DNA from: Cellulomonas cellasea
GTDB taxonomy: Bacteria; Actinomycetota; Actinomycetes; Actinomycetales; Cellulomonadaceae
Reading direction: 5' to 3'
NCBI RefSeq assembly: GCF_006538745.1
Contig: NZ_BJLR01000013.1
Location: 124,001 to 188,000 of the forward strand
Length of the DNA: 64,000 bases
Below, piece by piece: positions 1-8,336 of the stretch. The stretch's first letter is position 1. Every line of letters begins with the position of its first letter. The notes beneath the pieces were generated by a model. That model was not told the origin of the DNA. It saw only the letters and a list, made by a program, of their open reading frames with translations, and searched no databases. The translations under genes and the position numbers were made by a program.

Positions 1-22
1 GCGGGGCAGACTGCTCGGTCAC
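1..22 (-). CDS. 5' end of a gene running off the window, possibly sigM
   Basis: Only seven codons are visible on the minus strand, beginning with GTG at 22-20 and reading VTEQSAP. A GAGGAA ribosome site sits about seven bases upstream. An ECF-style promoter (GGAAC at 78-82, 16 bases, CGGTT at 57-61) lies in front. In Mycobacterium tuberculosis the gene after murJ/mviN is sigM, then trxB. Autoregulated ECF sigma genes often carry such promoters, so sigM is the leading guess. The product itself cannot be identified from seven residues; trxB is the main alternative. Confidence 0.35.
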
Positions 23-55
23 GTGGGATTCCTCGGGTCGGGGACGGTGCTCGGT

Positions 56-82
56 GAACCGATCCTAGGGCGGATCTGTTCC
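56..82 (-). promoter_or_regulatory. Candidate ECF-sigma promoter
   Basis: Read on the minus strand, GGAAC (82-78) is followed after 16 bases by CGGTTC (61-56). This fits the GGAAC-N16-CGTY pattern of actinobacterial ECF sigma factors. It lies about 34 bases upstream of the GTG at 22. The -10 half deviates from consensus, so the call is tentative. Confidence 0.35.
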
Positions 83-143
83 CGGGCGACCGACCCCCAT
101 CCGCATGGCGGACGCCCCGCGGAGCTCGCGCAGGGCGAGCACC

Positions 144-166
144 GCGGGCCCGCCACGCCGGCCCGC
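144..166 (-). terminator. Short hairpin after the pseudokinase gene
   Basis: GCGGGCC (144-150) and GGCCCGC (160-166) form a perfect 7-bp stem with a 9-base loop just downstream of the stop at 177. There is no U-tract, as is usual in such high-GC genomes, so its activity is uncertain. Confidence 0.3.
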
Positions 167-176
167 AGGCGCGCGG

Positions 177-2111
177 TCAGGACAGCGCGAGCTCGGTGAC
201 CTCGACGCGGTACTTGCCGTCGACGGCCTGCGGCAGCGACGTGAACCACAGCACGATCGAGCCGGTCTCGACGGGCTCCGGGAACGTGAAGACGGTGTCG
301 GGCGCGACGGGCCCGGACGCCAGCACGGTGCCGCCGCCGGGGTTCGCGGCGTCGGTCGCGCGGACCTCGACGTTCCCCCCGCTCTGGTTCGTCTTCAGCG
401 TCACGCCGGAGACCGTCGAGGGACCCGCGAGCGTGATCACGTAGCCGACGCCCGGCTTGAGGCCGCCGAACTCGGGGCGGTTGTAGGTCTGCGTGTACCA
501 GAACGACGCGGGGTCGCCGTCGAACGCGAGGGACACGGCCTCCTCGTGCTCGCCGTCGCTGTCGGACGGGTCGACGCTCGTGGCGCCCGCGATCGTCGGG
601 GCGGCACCGGCGGGCGGCGCGGGGTCGGCGGGGGCCTCGTCCGCGGGCTCCTCCTCCGCGGGCTGGTCGCCCTCGGCGGGCGGTGCCGCGGCGGTCTCGG
701 ACGCGCTCGGGGAGGTGGCGGCCTCGGTCCCGCCGACGGGGCTGCGCAGCGCGTTGAACGCGATGACGACCCCGATGACGACCACGATCGCGACGACGAG
801 CAGCACGATCTTGGTCGGGTCGAAGCGGCGCTCCGCGACCTCGCCGTCGTCGTCCCCGGAGATGTCGAAGACGTCGGGCTCGTCGTCGTGCGCACCGAAG
901 CCGACCGCGAAGGAGGGTGCCGCCTGGTCGTAGGGGCCGGCCTGCGGGCGGGCCGGCGTGCGCTGCGTCGGCGCGGCCTGCTGCCGGGCGGGGGCGGCGG
1001 GCTGGCGCTGCACCGGCGGGGGACCGACGGTCGTGGGCGGACCCGCGGCGACGACGGTCTCGGCGACGGCGGGGGCCGGCGGCGGCGGTGGCGGTGTCGG
1101 CAGCATCGGGCGCGTGGCCGCGGGCGCGGACTGCGCGAACGCCGGGCCGCCGCGTGGGTGCGCCGGCGGCGGGGTCCCGGGGCGGCCGGTGCCGGCGGGG
1201 GCCTGCTCGTCGAACGCGGACCGGACCGACTGGCGCTGGACCTGCACCGGCCGGGTCTCGGGCGGCGCGGCGGGCGTGAGCTGCTCCTCGAGGGGAGCGG
1301 TCGCGGCGGCGGCGAGCACCTCGCCGAGGCCGATCGTGCGGATCTCGCCCCACGGCTCGAGCTCACGCACGAGCTCGGCGGGGCTGTGCGGGCCGTCCTC
1401 GTGCGGGCCGAGCGTCACGGCGCACAGCGTGTCGAGGTCCGCGGGGATGCCGCGCACGAGGTCGGCGGGCGGGACGAGCAGCCCGTCGCGCACGGGGGCC
1501 GCGGGGAGCGTGTCGGACGGCACGATCTCGCCGTCGAGCGTGGGCCAGCGGCCCGTGAGGGCGGCGTAGAGGAGCCGGACGAGGCCGACGGTGTCGGCGC
1601 GCGTGGTGCTGCGCGCGTCGCCGAGCCCCTGGCCGAGCAGGGCGCCGTCGAGCGCGAGGCCGGTGAGCAGCACGCGGTCCTCGGGCGTCACGTGCAGCAC
1701 GGTCGGGCGCAGCGCGAGGTGGTGGACCCCGCGCCGGCGGGCGACCTCGAGCGCGGCGGCGGCCTCACCGACGACGGCCCGGGCCTGGTCGGCGGAGAGG
1801 GGCCCGCGCGCGAGCAGGTCGCTCAGCGAGGGGCCCGTGACCTGCTCGGTGACCACGTAGCTGATCGAGCCCTGGTGCGTCCCGACGTCGAGCACGCGCA
1901 CGAGGCGCGGGTCGGACACGAGGGCGGCCCGCCGGGCGGCGTCGAGCGCCTGCGCGACGTTCCCCTGCTCGAGCACGCGCACGCGCACCGGGCGGTCGAG
2001 GATCTGGTCGGTCGCCTGCCACGAGCTCGCCCCCGGCAGGTCCGAGCCCACGAGCTGCAGGACGCGGTAGCGCCCGGCCAGCACGGTGCCACGTCCGACG
2101 ACGTCCTCCAC
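177..2111 (-). CDS. Membrane-anchored pseudokinase with extracellular discoidin-like domain (MurJ-associated)
   Basis: 644 aa. Residues 1 to about 270 have a protein-kinase fold, but the catalytic signatures are gone. The HRD region reads HLALRPTV and the DFG region reads LTGLALDG, so it should be a pseudokinase. A long Pro/Ala/Gln-rich linker (about 290-425) leads to one membrane helix (about 429-455, preceded by FDPTK). An extracellular Ala/Pro stretch and a C-terminal beta-sandwich (about 500-644, with the aromatic run FWYTQTYN) resemble discoidin/F5-8 type carbohydrate-binding folds. In M. tuberculosis the same modules are fused to the C-terminus of MviN (Rv3910), where the pseudokinase recruits FhaA when phosphorylated. 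Here they form a separate gene 61 bases after murJ. The likely role is regulating lipid II flipping at the membrane. Confidence 0.85.
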   Translation of the reverse strand: MEDVVGRGTVLAGRYRVLQLVGSDLPGASSWQATDQILDRPVRVRVLEQGNVAQALDAARRAALVSDPRLVRVLDVGTHQGSISYVVTEQVTGPSLSDLLARGPLSADQARAVVGEAAAALEVARRRGVHHLALRPTVLHVTPEDRVLLTGLALDGALLGQGLGDARSTTRADTVGLVRLLYAALTGRWPTLDGEIVPSDTLPAAPVRDGLLVPPADLVRGIPADLDTLCAVTLGPHEDGPHSPAELVRELEPWGEIRTIGLGEVLAAAATAPLEEQLTPAAPPETRPVQVQRQSVRSAFDEQAPAGTGRPGTPPPAHPRGGPAFAQSAPAATRPMLPTPPPPPPAPAVAETVVAAGPPTTVGPPPVQRQPAAPARQQAAPTQRTPARPQAGPYDQAAPSFAVGFGAHDDEPDVFDISGDDDGEVAERRFDPTKIVLLVVAIVVVIGVVIAFNALRSPVGGTEAATSPSASETAAAPPAEGDQPAEEEPADEAPADPAPPAGAAPTIAGATSVDPSDSDGEHEEAVSLAFDGDPASFWYTQTYNRPEFGGLKPGVGYVITLAGPSTVSGVTLKTNQSGGNVEVRATDAANPGGGTVLASGPVAPDTVFTFPEPVETGSIVLWFTSLPQAVDGKYRVEVTELALS

Positions 2112-2172
2112 GCGAGTCCTCCCGGCGACGGTTCACTCCGGCGACTGCCGGACCCCCATGCTAGTCGGGGCG

Positions 2173-3807
2173 TCAGGCGCGGGTGCGGCGTATGCGTCGC
2201 AGCAGCGGACCGGCGAGGGTCTCGAGCTCGCGCACGCGCAGCGCGAGGAGCAGCGCGACGTACACGCCGGCGATCACGGCGCCCCCGGCGACGCACATGA
2301 CCACCGCGTCGATCGCGGAGCCGACGGGCCCGAGCAGGCGGACGACGAGCGCGCCCGCTCCGGCGGCGACGAGCGCGGCGGCGACCGCCTTGGCGTGCGT
2401 GACGAGCACGTGCCGGCCGTCGAGCCCGCCGAGCCGCCGGCGGTTCACGACGAGCGCCGCGACGGCGCCGAGCACGTAGGAGACCGTCATGGACACGCCC
2501 GCGGCGGCCACCCACAGCTCACGGCCGAGCACCGCCTGCCCGAGCAGCGTCCCGCCGACCACGACGAGCATCATCGCGACCTGGATCGGGATCATCGACC
2601 GCGCGTCCTGGTACGCGTAGTACACGCGCTGGGACAGCGACCACACGCCGAACGCGACGAGCCCGGCGACCATCGTGACGACGACGGTCGTGAGGTCGGA
2701 CGCCGGCCCGCTGCGCAGGCTCGGGAAGATCGCGCGCACGAGCGGGTAGGCGAGGACCGCGATCCCGGTCGTCGCGAGCACCGTGAACAGCCCGACGGTG
2801 CGCAGGCCAAGGCTCAGGTCGGCGCGCACGCCGGCCGTGTCGTCCGCCGCGGCCTTCGCCGACAGCCGCGTGAACAGCGCCGTCATGAGCGACACCGTGA
2901 CGAGCGAGTGCGGCAGCATGAAGATGAGGAACGCATTGTCGTAGACGACGTTGCCCGCGGTGTCGCCGGTGCCCGCCGCGGTCGTCACCCGGGTGACGAC
3001 GAGCACGCCGACCTGCCCGAGGACGAGCCCGAGGAACGTCCACAGCGCGACGCGCCCGGCCGTCCCCAGCCCGGACCCCCGCAGCCCCCAGCGCGGCCGG
3101 TACCGGAAGCCGCTGCGGTACAGCGGCACGACGAGCACGAGCGCCTGCGCGACGACACCCAGCGTCGCTGTCCCCGCGAGCACCGCGATCTGCTCGGCGC
3201 CCCACCACGACACGTCGCCGGCCTGGCCCTCGGGCGGCACGCGGGAGCCCCACAGCGCGACGAACACCACGAGCCCGGCGATCGCGACGACGTTGTTGAC
3301 GACGGGCGCCCACATGAACGGCCCGAAGCTGCCGCGCGCGTTGAGGATCTGCCCGAGCAGCGCGTAGAGCCCGTAGAAGAACACCTGGGGCACGCACCAG
3401 TACGCGAGCGCGACCGTGAGGCGCTGCACCTCGGGGTCGGGGAAGTCGGCGTAGAGGAACGTGAGCACCGGGACCGCGGCCGTCAGCGCGAGCGTCAGGC
3501 CCGCGAGCCCGACGATGCCCAGCGTGAGCAGCTTGTCGACGTACACGTGACCGTCGGCCCGGCGGTACGCGCGCACCACCTCGGGGACGAGGACCGCGTT
3601 GAGCGCCCCGCCCGCGATGAGCAGGTACAGGATGCTCGGCAGCTTGTTCGCGGCGCCGAACGCGTTGGCCGCGGAGCCGAGCAGGCCGATCGTCGCGACG
3701 AGCGCGCTGTTGCGCACGAGTCCCAGGACGCGCGACGCGGCGGTGCCGGTCGCCATGAGCATCGTCGAGCGGCCCAGCCCGGACGGCTTGGTGGGGGCGG
3801 CGGTCAT
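2173..3807 (-). CDS. murJ: Lipid II flippase MurJ
   Basis: 544 aa, polytopic MOP-superfamily protein with about 14 hydrophobic segments. The N-terminus contains the family-typical run ASRVLGLVRNSALVATIG, followed by ANKLPSILYLLIAGGALNAV. It flips lipid-linked peptidoglycan precursor across the cytoplasmic membrane. The ATG at 3807 is chosen because it overlaps the stop of the upstream DUF6049 gene (ATGA, 3804-3807), which gives translational coupling. It also starts the protein at MTAAPTKPSGLGRSTMLMA, just before the first membrane segment. It lacks the C-terminal pseudokinase fusion known in mycobacteria; that part is encoded separately downstream. Confidence 0.93.
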   Translation of the reverse strand: MTAAPTKPSGLGRSTMLMATGTAASRVLGLVRNSALVATIGLLGSAANAFGAANKLPSILYLLIAGGALNAVLVPEVVRAYRRADGHVYVDKLLTLGIVGLAGLTLALTAAVPVLTFLYADFPDPEVQRLTVALAYWCVPQVFFYGLYALLGQILNARGSFGPFMWAPVVNNVVAIAGLVVFVALWGSRVPPEGQAGDVSWWGAEQIAVLAGTATLGVVAQALVLVVPLYRSGFRYRPRWGLRGSGLGTAGRVALWTFLGLVLGQVGVLVVTRVTTAAGTGDTAGNVVYDNAFLIFMLPHSLVTVSLMTALFTRLSAKAAADDTAGVRADLSLGLRTVGLFTVLATTGIAVLAYPLVRAIFPSLRSGPASDLTTVVVTMVAGLVAFGVWSLSQRVYYAYQDARSMIPIQVAMMLVVVGGTLLGQAVLGRELWVAAAGVSMTVSYVLGAVAALVVNRRRLGGLDGRHVLVTHAKAVAAALVAAGAGALVVRLLGPVGSAIDAVVMCVAGGAVIAGVYVALLLALRVRELETLAGPLLRRIRRTRA

Positions 3808-6071
3808 GCGGGGGTCGTCTCGCTCTCGTCGCCGGGCACGGCCTGCGCCGCGAGCCGGGCTCCGCGCCGGGCCGTCTGGCCGCGGCGCACGGTCTTCACG
3901 ATGCCGACCAGCAGCGCGAGCGCGAGGAGCGCGCCGACGACGGCCGTCCCGACGTTCTCGATGGTCGGCGACACGTGCGCGTCGAAGCGGCCGGCCGTGG
4001 CGACCGAGGTGCCGTCGGGCGCGAGCGCGAACACGTCGACGAGCACGTCGCAGTTCGCGCTGGCGCTCACCTCGACCACGACGGTCTGCTCGGCGCCGGG
4101 CTCGACGGTCGCGGTCGGCGCGTCGCCCACCTCGAGGCAGGCCTTGCGCGGGCGCATCTCGATCCGGACCGTCGCACGCTGGTCGAGCGTGCTGCGCAGC
4201 GCGAGGTGGATCTGGCTCGTGCTCGAGATCATCCTGAACCGGTCGCTCAGCACGACGCTCAGCCCCGATCGCCGGGCGGTCGCGTCGGCGAGCGCGGTCC
4301 GGACGACGTCCCGGCGGCCCTCGTCGTCGGCGCGCCACGCGACGGACAGCGGCCGGAGCACCTCGCGGTCGAGCCCTTCGAGGTGCGCGTCGGGGTCCTC
4401 GAGCACCGCGGCGAACGCGACGGCCGCGTTGCGGGCGTCGCCGAGCGCGTTGACCGTCGCAGCCGAGAGCTCGCCGGGGGCGCGGCTCACGTCCGGGAGC
4501 GGCTCGCGGTCGCTCGTGTCGGGGGCCGCGTCGAGCAGGTCGCTCGCGGGGGCGAGGCGCACCCACGGCGCGGCGTCGAGCGCGTCGAGCGCGGCGGTCA
4601 CGAGCGCGGTGTCCGGGGTCCAGTCGCGCGGGACGGTCGCGAGCACGTGCGGCACGGTCTCGCGCTCCTCGTGCGCGACGACGGCCGTCTCGGCGAGCAG
4701 CCGCTGTGCGAGCGTCGCCGCGGTGGCCCCGGGCTGGAGCCGCGCGGGGTCGGTCAGCAGGGCGCTCAGCGTGGGGTCGGGCACGAGCGCGGCCACGGGT
4801 CCGGCGTCGGTCGTCACGGTCGTGACCGGGCCGGCCGTCGTCGACGTGGTGCGCTCCGGGGTGAGCGCGCCGGGACCGACGACGAGCGAGGGCACGTCGG
4901 TGCCGGCGGCGAGCGCCGCGGTGCGCAGGTCGGGGACGTCGTCGGCGGCCCACTGCACGGGCGTGACCCCCTCGCTGACCAGCGGGCGCGCCGCGGACGA
5001 CGACGCGAGGGCCGCCGTGAGCAGGTCGGGCCGGTCGGCGTGCGCGAGCGCCGCGAGGTCGGGATCGGCCCACGGCAGCGCCAGGACGTCGCGCCCCTCG
5101 GCGGTGGTGCGGAGCTCCTCGAGCCACGCGGCGGACTGCGGGCCGGCGTCGGACGCGCGCGCGACGAGTGCCGGGTCGAGGGCCCAGGACACGCCGGTGC
5201 TCGCGCCGCTCGCGGTCAGCAGCGCGCGCAGCCGGCCCTCGGGACCGGTCTGCGCCTCGAGCGCGGTGTCCTCGGGCTGGACGGGCTCGTCGGGCGCGGG
5301 CTCCTCGGTCGGCTCGGGGGTGGGCTCGTCGGTCGCGGCCTCCTCGCCGCCCTCGGTCGCCGTCGGGGCCGGCACCTGCGCGCTCGTCGCCGACGCCGTC
5401 CCCCCGCCGGGCGCGGACGCCACCAGCGGGACGAGCACGCTGAGCCGCGTGTGCGGCAGGTCCTCCGAGTCGGGCAGCCACAGCAGGAACGTGCGCTCGA
5501 TCCCCACGCGCCGGCGCCCGTCGACGAGCTCGACGGCGAGGCCGCGCGGGCCCCAGGCGTCGGGGGTGTCGAGCAGGCCGACCGACGCCGCGGGCACGTC
5601 GAACGCGACCTCGGCCGACGCACCCGGCGCGAGCGGTGCACCGAGCGGCGCGGGCCGCCCGACGGCGCTGCCTGCGCTCGCCCGGGCCTCGGCGTCGACC
5701 CAGGCGTCGAGCTCGGCGCTCGTCCCGGGCCGCGTGCGGCTCAGCCGGAGCACGGCGCTCGGGTTCGCGAGCTCGGTGTCGCCGTCGTTGCGCACGGTCA
5801 CGGTCACGCGCAGGTCCTGCCCGGGCGCGAGCACCTGCGGGGTGACCGCGGTGACGTCGACGGCCACGGGCAGCTCGTCGGTCGCGGGTGCCGCGGCCGC
5901 GGGGGAGGGCGTGACGCCGACGAGCGGGGCGAGCACCGCGAGCAGGCCGGCGGAGCGCGCGAGCAGCCGGGCGCGCGGGGTCCTGCGGGCGTCGGGCGGT
6001 GCCGCCGCGGAGACGGGCCGGACGCGGGCCGGGCGCGCGTCGGCCGCGCGGCGGGAGGGCGCTGCGCTCAT
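3804..6071 (-). CDS. DUF6049 secreted/membrane glycoprotein-like protein
   Basis: 755 aa. A basic N-terminus and hydrophobic core (about residues 26-60, ending near SPAAAAPA) form a signal peptide. A large extracytoplasmic region follows, with an N-terminal Ig-like domain and an acidic Pro/Glu/Thr linker near residue 270. One C-terminal helix (about 700-722, VGALLALALLVGIVKTV) and a short basic cytoplasmic tail complete it. This is the Rv3909 position in mycobacteria, always between NUDIX and murJ. Molecular function is unknown; context implies cell-envelope assembly with MurJ. The start is the ATG at 6071, which overlaps the NUDIX stop as ATGA. The reading frame extends further upstream, but that would run deep into the NUDIX gene. 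Confidence 0.85.
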   Translation of the reverse strand: MSAAPSRRAADARPARVRPVSAAAPPDARRTPRARLLARSAGLLAVLAPLVGVTPSPAAAAPATDELPVAVDVTAVTPQVLAPGQDLRVTVTVRNDGDTELANPSAVLRLSRTRPGTSAELDAWVDAEARASAGSAVGRPAPLGAPLAPGASAEVAFDVPAASVGLLDTPDAWGPRGLAVELVDGRRRVGIERTFLLWLPDSEDLPHTRLSVLVPLVASAPGGGTASATSAQVPAPTATEGGEEAATDEPTPEPTEEPAPDEPVQPEDTALEAQTGPEGRLRALLTASGASTGVSWALDPALVARASDAGPQSAAWLEELRTTAEGRDVLALPWADPDLAALAHADRPDLLTAALASSSAARPLVSEGVTPVQWAADDVPDLRTAALAAGTDVPSLVVGPGALTPERTTSTTAGPVTTVTTDAGPVAALVPDPTLSALLTDPARLQPGATAATLAQRLLAETAVVAHEERETVPHVLATVPRDWTPDTALVTAALDALDAAPWVRLAPASDLLDAAPDTSDREPLPDVSRAPGELSAATVNALGDARNAAVAFAAVLEDPDAHLEGLDREVLRPLSVAWRADDEGRRDVVRTALADATARRSGLSVVLSDRFRMISSTSQIHLALRSTLDQRATVRIEMRPRKACLEVGDAPTATVEPGAEQTVVVEVSASANCDVLVDVFALAPDGTSVATAGRFDAHVSPTIENVGTAVVGALLALALLVGIVKTVRRGQTARRGARLAAQAVPGDESETTPA

Positions 6072-6613
6072 GCCTGGCTGGTGAGCACGACGTGGGCCGC
6101 CTCGGCGAGCCGACGCTCGTTCGGGTAGGCGAGGCGTCCGGGCAGGTCGGTCACCGCGACCCACTCGACGTCCTCCGCCTCGCCGTCCGGGTCGCCCTCG
6201 ACGGTCAGCTCACCGCCGACCGCACCGAGCAGGAAGTGGTGCACGACCTTGTGCACGCGCCGGTCGTCGCCGGTGAACCAGTAGTCGATGACGCCGAGCC
6301 GGCGCAGCACCTGCCCGACGATCCCCGTCTCCTCCGCGATCTCGCGGACGGCGGCCTCCTCGGGGGTCTCGACGCCCTCGAGATGCCCCTTGGGCAGGCA
6401 CCACTCGAGCCGCCCGGCGCGGTTGCGGCGCGCGATGACCGCGGCGTGGTGGACGCCGTCCACCGTGCTCACGACGAGCCCGCCCGCGCTGGTCTCCTCG
6501 ACGACGGGCAGGACGGGGGGCGCAGGGCGGACGGACGCGCTCCGCAGCTCGATCCGGAGCGCGTGCCCGCCCGGTGGCGTGGGTACGCCATCAGGACGCG
6601 CAGGGCTCGGCAT
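6068..6613 (-). CDS. NUDIX hydrolase (MutT4-like position)
   Basis: 181 aa. The Nudix box is complete: G-HLEGV-E-TPEEAAV-REIAEETGI (about residues 81-103), with the REUXEE metal-binding helix intact. It should hydrolyse a nucleoside-diphosphate-linked substrate in the cytoplasm. First gene of the leftward NUDIX-DUF6049-murJ-pseudokinase operon, divergent from the CCA enzyme, exactly as Rv3908/pcnA in mycobacteria. The first ATG (6613) is used. The N-terminal 25 residues are low complexity, so a later start is possible. Confidence 0.88.
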   Translation of the reverse strand: MPSPARPDGVPTPPGGHALRIELRSASVRPAPPVLPVVEETSAGGLVVSTVDGVHHAAVIARRNRAGRLEWCLPKGHLEGVETPEEAAVREIAEETGIVGQVLRRLGVIDYWFTGDDRRVHKVVHHFLLGAVGGELTVEGDPDGEAEDVEWVAVTDLPGRLAYPNERRLAEAAHVVLTSQA

Positions 6614-6744
6614 GTCGACACTGTAACGACTTCACCCCGCCCGTCCTTCACCCTCGGGCCGACGGCCTGGCCCGCCCCAGCCCGGCGCGGTGCCCCGCCC
6701 CCGCGCGGCGCCGGCCCTCACCCACGGCCCGGCGACCGATCTGG

Positions 6745-6750
6745 CAGGCT
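6745..6750 (+). promoter_or_regulatory. Candidate -10 element for a leaderless cca transcript
   Basis: CAGGCT ends eight bases before the GTG at 6759. This is the spacing expected if transcription starts at the start codon, and no ribosome binding site is visible. Similar TAGGCT boxes are common in actinobacteria; another sits before rpsF. Confidence 0.35.
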
Positions 6751-6758
6751 TGGGCGTC

Positions 6759-8243
6759 GTGCCCACCGACCCCACCGACCTGCTCCAGCTCCAGCGCCGC
6801 GCGCTCACCGTCCTCGCGGACCTCGCGCCGGACGCGCTCGAGCTCGGGGAGGTCTTCCGCGCCGCCGGCCACGAGCTCGCGCTCGTCGGCGGGCCCGTGC
6901 GCGACGCGTTCCTGGGCCGGGTCAGCAACGACCTCGACTTCGCGACGTCCGCGACGCCCGACGAGACGATCGCGCTGCTCGCCGCGTGGGGCGACGCGCA
7001 CTGGGACATCGGCAAGGCGTTCGGCACGATCGGCGCGCGCCGGCACGGGCGCCGCCGAGGCGGAGCTGACGTCGTCGTCGAGGTCACGACGTACCGCACC
7101 GACGCGTACGACCCCGCGTCGCGCAAGCCCGAGGTCGTGTTCGGCGACACGCTCGACGGTGACCTGTCGCGGCGCGACTTCACGGTCAACTCCATGGCGG
7201 TGCGCGTCCCCGAGCTCACGTTCGTCGACCCGTTCGACGGGCTCGCCGACCTCGCGCGCCGCACGCTGCGGACTCCGGTGGCCGCGCGGCAGTCGTTCGA
7301 CGACGACCCGCTGCGCATGATGCGCGCCGCGCGCTTCGCCGCCCAGCTCGGCTTCACCGTGGACGACGACGCGCTCGCGGCGATCGAGGACATGGCGGAG
7401 CGCATCACGATCGTCTCGGCCGAGCGCGTGCGCGACGAGCTGACCAAGCTGCTGCTCTCGCCGTCCCCCCGCGAGGGGCTCGAGGTGCTCGTCGCGACCG
7501 GGCTCGCCGACCACGTCCTGCCCGAGCTGCCCGCGCTGCGCCTCGAGATCGACGAGCACCACCGCCACAAGGACGTGTACGAGCACTCGCTGATCGTCCT
7601 CGAGCAGGCGATCGCCCTCGAGACCGGCACGCACGACGCCCCGACCGGCCCGGTGCCCGGCCCCGACCTGGTGCTGCGGCTCGCGGCGCTGCTGCACGAC
7701 ATCGGCAAGCCCGCGACGCGCCGGTTCGAGGACGGCGGCGGCGTGAGCTTCCACCACCACGAGGTGGTCGGCGCGAAGCTCGTGGCCCGCCGGCTCAAGG
7801 CCCTGCGCTTCGACAAGGCGACCGTGCAGGCGGTCTCCCGGCTCACCGAGCTGCACCTGCGGTTCCACGGGTACGGCGAGGGCGCGTGGACCGACTCGGC
7901 GGTGCGGCGCTACGTGACCGACGCCGGCCCGCTGCTCGACCGCCTGCACCGGCTCACGCGCTCCGACTGCACGACCCGCAACCGCCGCAAGGCCGAGCGG
8001 CTGTCCCGCGCGTACGACGACCTCGAGGTCCGCATCGCGCGCCTGCGCGAGCAGGAGGAGCTCGCCTCGATCCGGCCGGACCTCGACGGCGCCGCGATCA
8101 TGGAGATCCTCGGCATCCCGCCGGGGCCGACGGTCGGGAAGGCGTACAAGCACCTGCTCGAGCTGCGCATGGAGCGCGGCCCGCTCGACCACGAGACCGC
8201 GCGCGCGGAGCTGCTCGCGTGGTGGTCGGCGCAGGAGGGCTGA
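6759..8243 (+). CDS. cca: CCA-adding tRNA nucleotidyltransferase
   Basis: 494 aa. The class II nucleotidyltransferase head has GGPVRDAFLG (about residues 44-53) and the metal-binding DLD in SNDLDFAT. RRDFTVNSMAVR and DDPLRMMRAARFA follow. A C-terminal HD domain carries LLHDIGKPATRR (about 314) and HHHEVVG. It adds or repairs the 3'-CCA of tRNAs in the cytoplasm. The GTG at 6759 gives MPTDPTDLLQLQ. The frame is open 23 codons further upstream, but that extension is low complexity and no ribosome site precedes it. Convergent with the LOV phosphatase gene. Confidence 0.92.
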   Translation: MPTDPTDLLQLQRRALTVLADLAPDALELGEVFRAAGHELALVGGPVRDAFLGRVSNDLDFATSATPDETIALLAAWGDAHWDIGKAFGTIGARRHGRRRGGADVVVEVTTYRTDAYDPASRKPEVVFGDTLDGDLSRRDFTVNSMAVRVPELTFVDPFDGLADLARRTLRTPVAARQSFDDDPLRMMRAARFAAQLGFTVDDDALAAIEDMAERITIVSAERVRDELTKLLLSPSPREGLEVLVATGLADHVLPELPALRLEIDEHHRHKDVYEHSLIVLEQAIALETGTHDAPTGPVPGPDLVLRLAALLHDIGKPATRRFEDGGGVSFHHHEVVGAKLVARRLKALRFDKATVQAVSRLTELHLRFHGYGEGAWTDSAVRRYVTDAGPLLDRLHRLTRSDCTTRNRRKAERLSRAYDDLEVRIARLREQEELASIRPDLDGAAIMEILGIPPGPTVGKAYKHLLELRMERGPLDHETARAELLAWWSAQEG

Positions 8244-8292
8244 CCCGACCTGGACCGCCGTGGACCGGCCCGGATCGCCAGTGCCTCGGCCC

Positions 8293-8336
8293 GGTCCCGT
8301 CCGGTCCGGCGGTCCCGTCCGGTCCGGCGGTCCGTC
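8293..8336. repeat. 18-bp tandem repeat, about 2.4 copies
   Basis: GGTCCCGTCCGGTCCGGC occurs at 8293-8310 and 8311-8328, then starts again to 8336. It fills the short space between the convergent cca and LOV-phosphatase genes and just touches the stop of the latter. A slippage repeat; it could also fold, but no clear terminator stem is visible. Confidence 0.8.

Noticed and set aside
2086-6084. A 1332-codon open frame on the plus strand opposite murJ and DUF6049
   Set aside because: It is a codon-bias shadow of the minus-strand genes: Arg/Pro/Ser-rich, no domains, no ribosome site. The minus-strand reading has recognisable MurJ and DUF6049 features.
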